A DNA stretch of 64,000 nucleotides from Amycolatopsis nivea. Its GTDB lineage: Bacteria > Actinomycetota > Actinomycetes > Mycobacteriales > Pseudonocardiaceae. The position numbers were made by a program, and so were the translations under genes. The stretch covers positions 62,267 through 126,266 of the forward strand of contig NZ_SDLT01000020.1 of NCBI RefSeq assembly GCF_004522235.1, given 5' to 3'. A model generated the notes under the pieces. That model did no database searches, was not told the DNA's origin, and saw only the letters and a program-made list of their open reading frames with translations. Below are positions 59,738 through 64,000 of this stretch, piece after piece (position 1 is the stretch's first letter; every line of letters starts with the position of its first letter).

Positions 59738-61738
59738 ATGCCGGTCGCGCTCACCGAGGAACAAACCGCGCTCGCCGCCGCTGTGCGGGATTGGGCGGCG
59801 GCACACGATCCGGTCGCCGCTGTGCGCGCGGCCGAAACTACGGGGGCCAGTCTCCCGGACGGGTTCGCCGCGCTCGGCATTACCGGCGTCGCGTTGCCTG
59901 CGTCGGTGAACGGTGCGGACGGGACTGTCGCGGATCTCGCGGCCGGGCTTGCCGCCGCGGCGGAGGCGCTGGTGCCGGGGCCGCTGCTGAGCACCGCGCT
60001 GGCGGGGCTACTGCTCGCGGAGCATTCGAAGGAACTCGCCGCCGAGATCGCCGAGGGGACCGCGCAGGTCGCGGTGCAGTTGGAAGAGTCGGCGACCGTA
60101 CCGGGTGCGGACGCTAAGTCGTGGCTGCTCGTGCCGCGCGGTGATCGGTACGTCTTGAGTCCGCCCGGAACAGCGGTGGAACCGTTGGTGCCCTTCGACT
60201 TTTCCCGGTCGCTGGGGCGGGTAAGGGCCGACGTGCCGGGCGAGGTGCTGGACCTGCCGGACGTCCGCGATCTCGCGGCGACGCTCGCGGTCGCGGAAGC
60301 GGCGGGCGTGGCGCGCTGGTGCCTGACGACGGCCGTCGAGTACGCCAAGGTCCGGGAGCAGTTCGGCCAGGTGATCGGTGCTTTCCAGGCAGTGAAACAC
60401 CTCTGCGCGGAGATGCTGTGCCGCACCGAAGCGGCCGAGGCGCTGGCGTGGGACGCGGCTTCGTCGGTCGGCGACCCGCTGGCCGTCGCGAGCGCTGCGG
60501 CGGTGGCGTTGGACGCTGCCGTCGAGAACGCGAAGGACTGCATCCAGGTGCTCGGCGGGATCGGGTTCACCTGGGAGCACGAGGCGCACCTGTACCTGCG
60601 GCGCGCGTTGGCGTTGCGGCAGTGGCTCGGCGGTTCCCGGAAGTGGCGGCAGCGGGCCGCGGACCTGGCGTTGGCAGGGAAACGGCGGACGCTTGGGGTG
60701 AACGTCGGCGAGGATGCCGAGGTGACCCGGCTGGTCGAGGAAATCGCTGCCCTGCCGGAAGAAAACCGCCGCGCGGCGCTCGCGGACTCGGGGTTGCTGG
60801 CCCCGCACTGGCCCCAGCCGTACGGCCTGGGTGCGGACGCGGCGACGCAGCTGCGGATCGACGCCGCCTTGACCGCGGCGGACATCCGACGGCCGGACAT
60901 GGTGATCGGCGGCTGGGCAGTGCCGACGATTCTCGCGCACGGCACCGACGACCAGCGCGAACGCTTCGCCAAGCCGACGCTCCGCGGCGAAGTGACGTGG
61001 TGTCAGCTGTTCAGTGAACCGGGTGCCGGCTCGGATCTCGCGTCGCTGCGCACCGTGGCGCGCCGGACCGACGGCGGCTGGCTGCTGACTGGGCAGAAGG
61101 TGTGGACGTCGCTGGCTCACGAAGCGGATTGGGCGATCTGCCTCGCCCGCACCGACCCGGATGTGCCGAAGCACAAGGGAATCACGTACTTCCTCGTCAA
61201 CATGCGCACCGACGGCATCACCACGCGGCCGCTGCGCGAGATCACCGGGCGGAGCGTGTTCAACGAGGTTTTCCTGGACGACGTCTTCGTTCCGGACGCC
61301 GATGTCGTCGGCGAACCCGGCGCGGGCTGGAAGCTCGCGCGCACGACGCTGGCGAACGAACGCGTCGCGCTGGGCCGCGGATCCGCAGTGGGTGAGAACG
61401 TGGAGGCGCTGCTGGAATCCGCGCCCGAGAACGTGGATCGCGACCGGCTCGGCGCGTTGATCGGACAAGGAAGCGCGTGTTCGGTGCTCGACCTGCGGGC
61501 GACGCTGCGGCGGCTGGACGGGCTCGGGCCGGGGGCGGAATCGTCGGTGGCGAAGCTGCTCGGGGTGCGGCATCGGCAGGAAACAGCCGAGTTCGCCCTC
61601 GAACTCGCGCCGGAGCTGGTCGCGGAAACCCCAGCGGCGCAAGAGTTTCTGCTCACCCGCTGCCTCTCCATCGCGGGCGGCACCACGCAGGTCCTGCTCT
61701 CCGCCGCCGCGGAACGCGTGCTCGGGCTCCCCCGCTGA
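59738..61738 (+). CDS. fadE34: FadE34 (ChsE3), double-length acyl-CoA dehydrogenase
   Basis: A 666-residue protein with two fused acyl-CoA dehydrogenase halves (about 1-310 and 320-666), equal to one alpha/beta pair of other steroid ACADs. In the first half, REQFGQVIGAFQAVKHLCAE is near 205 and QVLGGIGFTWEHEAHLYLRR near 270. In the second, CQLFSEPGAGSDLASLRTVA is near 425 and GGTTQVLLSAAAERVLGLP at the end. It dehydrogenates the C5-side-chain steroid CoA ester in mycobacteria. ATG at 59738 follows GCGAGGAGG. It is divergent from kstR with the operator between. Confidence 0.94.
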   Translation: MPVALTEEQTALAAAVRDWAAAHDPVAAVRAAETTGASLPDGFAALGITGVALPASVNGADGTVADLAAGLAAAAEALVPGPLLSTALAGLLLAEHSKELAAEIAEGTAQVAVQLEESATVPGADAKSWLLVPRGDRYVLSPPGTAVEPLVPFDFSRSLGRVRADVPGEVLDLPDVRDLAATLAVAEAAGVARWCLTTAVEYAKVREQFGQVIGAFQAVKHLCAEMLCRTEAAEALAWDAASSVGDPLAVASAAAVALDAAVENAKDCIQVLGGIGFTWEHEAHLYLRRALALRQWLGGSRKWRQRAADLALAGKRRTLGVNVGEDAEVTRLVEEIAALPEENRRAALADSGLLAPHWPQPYGLGADAATQLRIDAALTAADIRRPDMVIGGWAVPTILAHGTDDQRERFAKPTLRGEVTWCQLFSEPGAGSDLASLRTVARRTDGGWLLTGQKVWTSLAHEADWAICLARTDPDVPKHKGITYFLVNMRTDGITTRPLREITGRSVFNEVFLDDVFVPDADVVGEPGAGWKLARTTLANERVALGRGSAVGENVEALLESAPENVDRDRLGALIGQGSACSVLDLRATLRRLDGLGPGAESSVAKLLGVRHRQETAEFALELAPELVAETPAAQEFLLTRCLSIAGGTTQVLLSAAAERVLGLPR

Positions 61739-61742
61739 ACGT

Positions 61743-61783
61743 CCGTGAAGGACTCCTCAAGGCGATCGAGGAGTCCTTCACGG
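61743..61783. terminator. perfect hairpin between fadE34 and the LLM gene
   Basis: CCGTGAAGGACTCCTC (61743-61758) pairs perfectly with GAGGAGTCCTTCACGG (61768-61783) across a 9-base loop, 4 bases after the fadE34 stop and 4 before the convergent gene's stop. It probably ends both transcripts and belongs to the GTGAAGG repeat family. Confidence 0.85.
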
Positions 61784-61787
61784 CACG

Positions 61788-62624
61788 TCACTCGGCGCGG
61801 AAAGCAGCGGCGAGACGGGCGTATTCGTCCAGCAGCGCCAGCGTTTCCGCCTCCGGCAGCGTCGGCAGCATGATCCCGTAGTGGTCCAGCCCGGCGTCGG
61901 CGTACTGCTTGATCGCGTCCGCGTCGGCCGGCCCGCCGAAGAGCTGCGACGGCATGTCCCCGCGGCCCGCCTCGGCGAGCTGCTGCCGCACGCGGCGCAC
62001 GTCGTCCGGCGACACCGCGGGGTTCGGGATCCAGCCGTCGCCGTGCTCGATCAGCCGCTTCAGCGCCGCGTCGCTCGCGCCGCCGACCAGGATCGGCGGA
62101 TGCGGCGTCCGCACCGGCTTCGGCCACGCGAAGATCGGGTCGAAGTCGATGTGCTTGCCGTGGAACTCCGCCTGCTCCTGGGTCCAGATCGCCTTCAGCG
62201 CGGCGATCTGCTCGTTCAGCAGCGCGCCCCGGGTCTTCGGGTCGGTGCCGTGGTTGGCCATTTCCTCGCGGTTCCACCCGGCTCCGACGCCGAAGGCGAA
62301 CCGTCCGCGCGACACCAGGTCGAGCGACGCCGCCTCCTTCGCGGTGTGGATGACGTCGCGCTGGATCAGCAGCACGACACCGGTGCCCAGCACCAGCTCC
62401 GAGGTGTTCACCGCGGCCGCGGTCAGCGCCACGAACGGGTCGAGCGTGCGGTAGTAGATGCGCGGCAGCTCGCCCCCGCTGGGGTACGGCGTTTCGCGGC
62501 TCACCGGGATGTGCGAGTGCTCCGCGAGGAAGAGCGACGCGAACCCGCGCTCCTCCGCCGCCTCGCCCAGCACGTCGGGCCGGATGCCTTCGTCGGTCAC
62601 GAACGTCGAGATCCCGAAATCCAT
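61788..62624 (-). CDS. LLM-class F420-dependent oxidoreductase
   Basis: A 278-residue luciferase-like TIM-barrel protein: MDFGISTFVTDEGIRPDVLG at the start, GTGVVLLIQRDVIHTAKEAA near 80, GRFAFGVGAGWNREEM near 107 and PPILVGGASDAALKRL near 165. The size and motifs fit F420-dependent members of this superfamily; FMN is the alternative. Mycobacterial sterol clusters also contain such genes (Rv3520c type) of unknown role. The ATG follows AAGGAGG. No KstR box was seen upstream. Confidence 0.87.
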   Translation of the reverse strand: MDFGISTFVTDEGIRPDVLGEAAEERGFASLFLAEHSHIPVSRETPYPSGGELPRIYYRTLDPFVALTAAAVNTSELVLGTGVVLLIQRDVIHTAKEAASLDLVSRGRFAFGVGAGWNREEMANHGTDPKTRGALLNEQIAALKAIWTQEQAEFHGKHIDFDPIFAWPKPVRTPHPPILVGGASDAALKRLIEHGDGWIPNPAVSPDDVRRVRQQLAEAGRGDMPSQLFGGPADADAIKQYADAGLDHYGIMLPTLPEAETLALLDEYARLAAAFRAE

Positions 62625-62732
62625 GCCTCCTTCTACTCCGCGGATCGGGCAGGTATTCCCGCGGGCTGTTGACAGATCACCGGTCCGGTCCGCTAGCGTT
62701 AAATCATCACCCGTTGAATAGGGAGGCTCCGG

Positions 62733-63437
62733 ATGGACGTGACGGACGTCGACTTCGAGGAGATGTACCAAGGCAAGACCCCGATCGGGGAGAAGATCCC
62801 GTGGGACATCGCCGGCCCGCAGCCCGCGGTGGTCGCGCTCGAAGCGGACGGCGGATTCCGCGGCGAAGTGCTCGACATCGGTTGCGGCCTGGGCGAAAAC
62901 GCGCTGTACCTCGCGTCTCGCGGACACCGCGTCACGGGTCTCGACGGCGCGCCGACCGCGCTCGCACGGGCCCGCGAAACCGCCGCGAAGCGCGGCCTGG
63001 AGGTCACCTTCGACCAGGCCGACGCAACCCGGCTCGACGGGTACGAAGGCCGCTTCGACGCGGTCCTCGACAGTGCGCTTTACCACTGTCTCGACGAAGA
63101 CCAGCGGCACGCGTACGTGGCGGCGCTCGGGCGCGCGACCAAGCCCGGCGCGCGGCTGAACATCTTCTGCTTCTCCGACTCAGTGCCGGCGAACTTCCCG
63201 GTGCCGTACCGGATCACCGAGCAGAATCTGCGCGAAACGGTCGGCGACGGCTGGACGATCAGCGCTCTCGAACCAGCCGTCTACACCACCGCGATGAGCC
63301 GCGAGGGCCTCATCGCCGCGGTCGCCGCCGTCTCGGAGGACGAAAAGCCGGACCCGACCGCGCTCGACGCGTTGGACGTCGACGAGCAGGGCCGGGTCCT
63401 CGTCCCGATGTGGCGGCTGGCGGCCGACCGGGCGTGA
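62733..63437 (+). CDS. class I SAM-dependent methyltransferase
   Basis: A 234-residue methyltransferase with motif I EVLDIGCGLGENALYLASRG at 45-64, acidic loop GLDGAPTALARARE near 70 and post-motif FDAVLDSALYHCL near 108. The N-terminal DFEEMYQGKTPIGEKIPWDI resembles thiol/halide or thiopurine-type small-molecule methyltransferases. The substrate is unknown. The ATG follows GGGAGG. Divergent from the LLM gene by 108 bases; convergent with the mutase gene. Confidence 0.88.
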   Translation: MDVTDVDFEEMYQGKTPIGEKIPWDIAGPQPAVVALEADGGFRGEVLDIGCGLGENALYLASRGHRVTGLDGAPTALARARETAAKRGLEVTFDQADATRLDGYEGRFDAVLDSALYHCLDEDQRHAYVAALGRATKPGARLNIFCFSDSVPANFPVPYRITEQNLRETVGDGWTISALEPAVYTTAMSREGLIAAVAAVSEDEKPDPTALDALDVDEQGRVLVPMWRLAADRA

Positions 63438-63441
63438 CGGG

Positions 63442-64000
63442 TCAGACGTTGCGCCGGTACTGGCCGCCGACCTCGAAGAACGCCTCGGTGATCTGACCGA
63501 GCGAGCACACCCGCGCGGCATCCATCAGCACGTCGAACAGGTTGCCGCCGCGGGTGGCCGCGTCGCGCAGCGCCTTGAGCGCCTGCTGGGCCTCCTCGCG
63601 GTGCCCCTGCTGGAATTCGGCGAGCCTGCGCAGCTGGGACTGCTTCTCGTCCTCGGTCGCGCGGGCCAGCTCCACCTCGACGTCGTCCTCCCCCGCCTTC
63701 GGGTTGCGGAAGGTGTTGACGCCGATGATCGGCAGCGAGCCGTCGTGCTTCTTGCGTTCGTACAGCAGCGATTCGTCCTGGATCCGGCCGCGCTGGTAGC
63801 CGGTCTCCATCGCGCCGAGCACGCCGCCGCGTTCGGAGATCCGGTCGAACTCGGTGAGCACGGCCTCCTCGACCAGGTCGGTCAGCTCGTCGATGACGAA
63901 CGAACCCTGCAGCGGGTTCTCGTTCTTCGACAGGCCCCACTCCTTGTTGATGATCATCTGGATGGCCATCGCCCGGCGCACCGAGGACTCCGACGGCGTG
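63442..64000 (-). CDS. icmF: fused isobutyryl-CoA mutase IcmF, C-terminal part
   Basis: Only the last 186 codons are in the window; the frame is open at the right edge. The visible part matches the mutase C-terminus: RRAMAIQMIINKEWGLSKNE, NPLQGSFVIDELTDLVEEAV, RGGVLGAMETGYQRGRIQDE, LPIIGVNTFRNPKAGEDD and CSLGQITEAFFEVGGQYRRN. IcmF is a B12-dependent mutase fused to a GTPase; the end QYRRN distinguishes it from methylmalonyl-CoA mutase large subunits. The N-terminal B12 and GTPase domains must lie outside. Its link to sterol use would be short-chain acyl-CoA disposal, which is inference. Confidence 0.83.
   Translation of the reverse strand, partial: TPSESSVRRAMAIQMIINKEWGLSKNENPLQGSFVIDELTDLVEEAVLTEFDRISERGGVLGAMETGYQRGRIQDESLLYERKKHDGSLPIIGVNTFRNPKAGEDDVEVELARATEDEKQSQLRRLAEFQQGHREEAQQALKALRDAATRGGNLFDVLMDAARVCSLGQITEAFFEVGGQYRRNV

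Noticed and set aside
58873..60972. 699-residue open frame opposite kstR and fadE34
   Set aside because: It is antisense to two clearly homologous genes and has Ser/Ala/Arg-rich composition; such frames arise from high GC at third positions.

Overview
The window is high-GC DNA from an actinomycete. It has GTG starts, ATGA and TGATG start/stop overlaps, TetR/MarR/PadR regulators, F420- and mycofactocin-era style enzymes, and WS/DGAT. Gene content and repeated intergenic hairpins suggest a Pseudonocardiaceae member, most likely Amycolatopsis-like; the genus is inference. Its core is a sterol (cholesterol/phytosterol) catabolic locus controlled by KstR. No tRNA, rRNA, CRISPR array, prophage or transposase was found.

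Layout. 3-2820: end of an unrelated three-gene cassette (helical-repeat protein, SPFH-like protein, membrane protein). 2822-11884: side-chain genes (nitronate monooxygenase-like, fadD19, echA19, a second acyl-CoA synthetase, a DUF35 protein, ltp4, ltp3). 11881-13738: YihY-type membrane protein and transglutaminase. 13805-16418: divergent cyp125 and fadA5. 17055-29717: about 12.7 kb of unrelated metabolic, transport and redox genes with their own MarR and PadR regulators. 29737-33213: ring-cleavage operon hsaA-hsaD-hsaC-hsaB. 33246-39922: two divergent KstD-like flavoproteins and the operon kstD-kshA-(small Cys protein)-kshB-chsH3. 39950-41014: riboflavin kinase domain and a DUF5134 membrane protein. 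41151-45859: side-chain operon chsE1-chsE2-chsH2-chsH1-ltp2. 45986-58334: hydrolases, flavoprotein oxidase, WS/DGAT, folE, SufR/ArsR-like and TetR regulators, and a SWIM/SNF2 helicase pair. 58941-61738: kstR divergent from the double-length dehydrogenase gene fadE34. 61788-64000: LLM oxidoreductase, methyltransferase and the 3' end of an icmF-like mutase gene.

How the genes fit together. CYP125 oxidises the sterol side chain. FadD19 and possibly the second ligase make CoA esters. FadE34, EchA19 and FadA5 carry out the earlier beta-oxidation rounds, and the chsE1-ltp2 operon removes the last propionyl unit. DUF35/Ltp4/Ltp3 with FadD19 match the branch for C24-branched plant sterols. KstD and KshAB open ring B; HsaAB hydroxylate, HsaC cleaves and HsaD hydrolyses ring A. 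Eleven sites matching TNNAACNNGTTNNA exactly or with one mismatch lie in front of these genes and nearly nowhere else, so KstR probably controls the whole set. hsaEFG, the HIP-pathway genes and mce4 import genes are not in the window.

The most unusual features are these: a composite intergenic element present twice in inverted orientation 52 kb apart, with a hairpin whose outer stem has changed on both sides (6396-6805 and 58395-58935); a 180-bp tandem duplication that separates the 3' ends of a lipase gene and folE; a five-cysteine small protein encoded between kshA and kshB; a 45-bp tandem array after fadA5; and a KstR box built into the stop codon of the gene upstream of hsaA.
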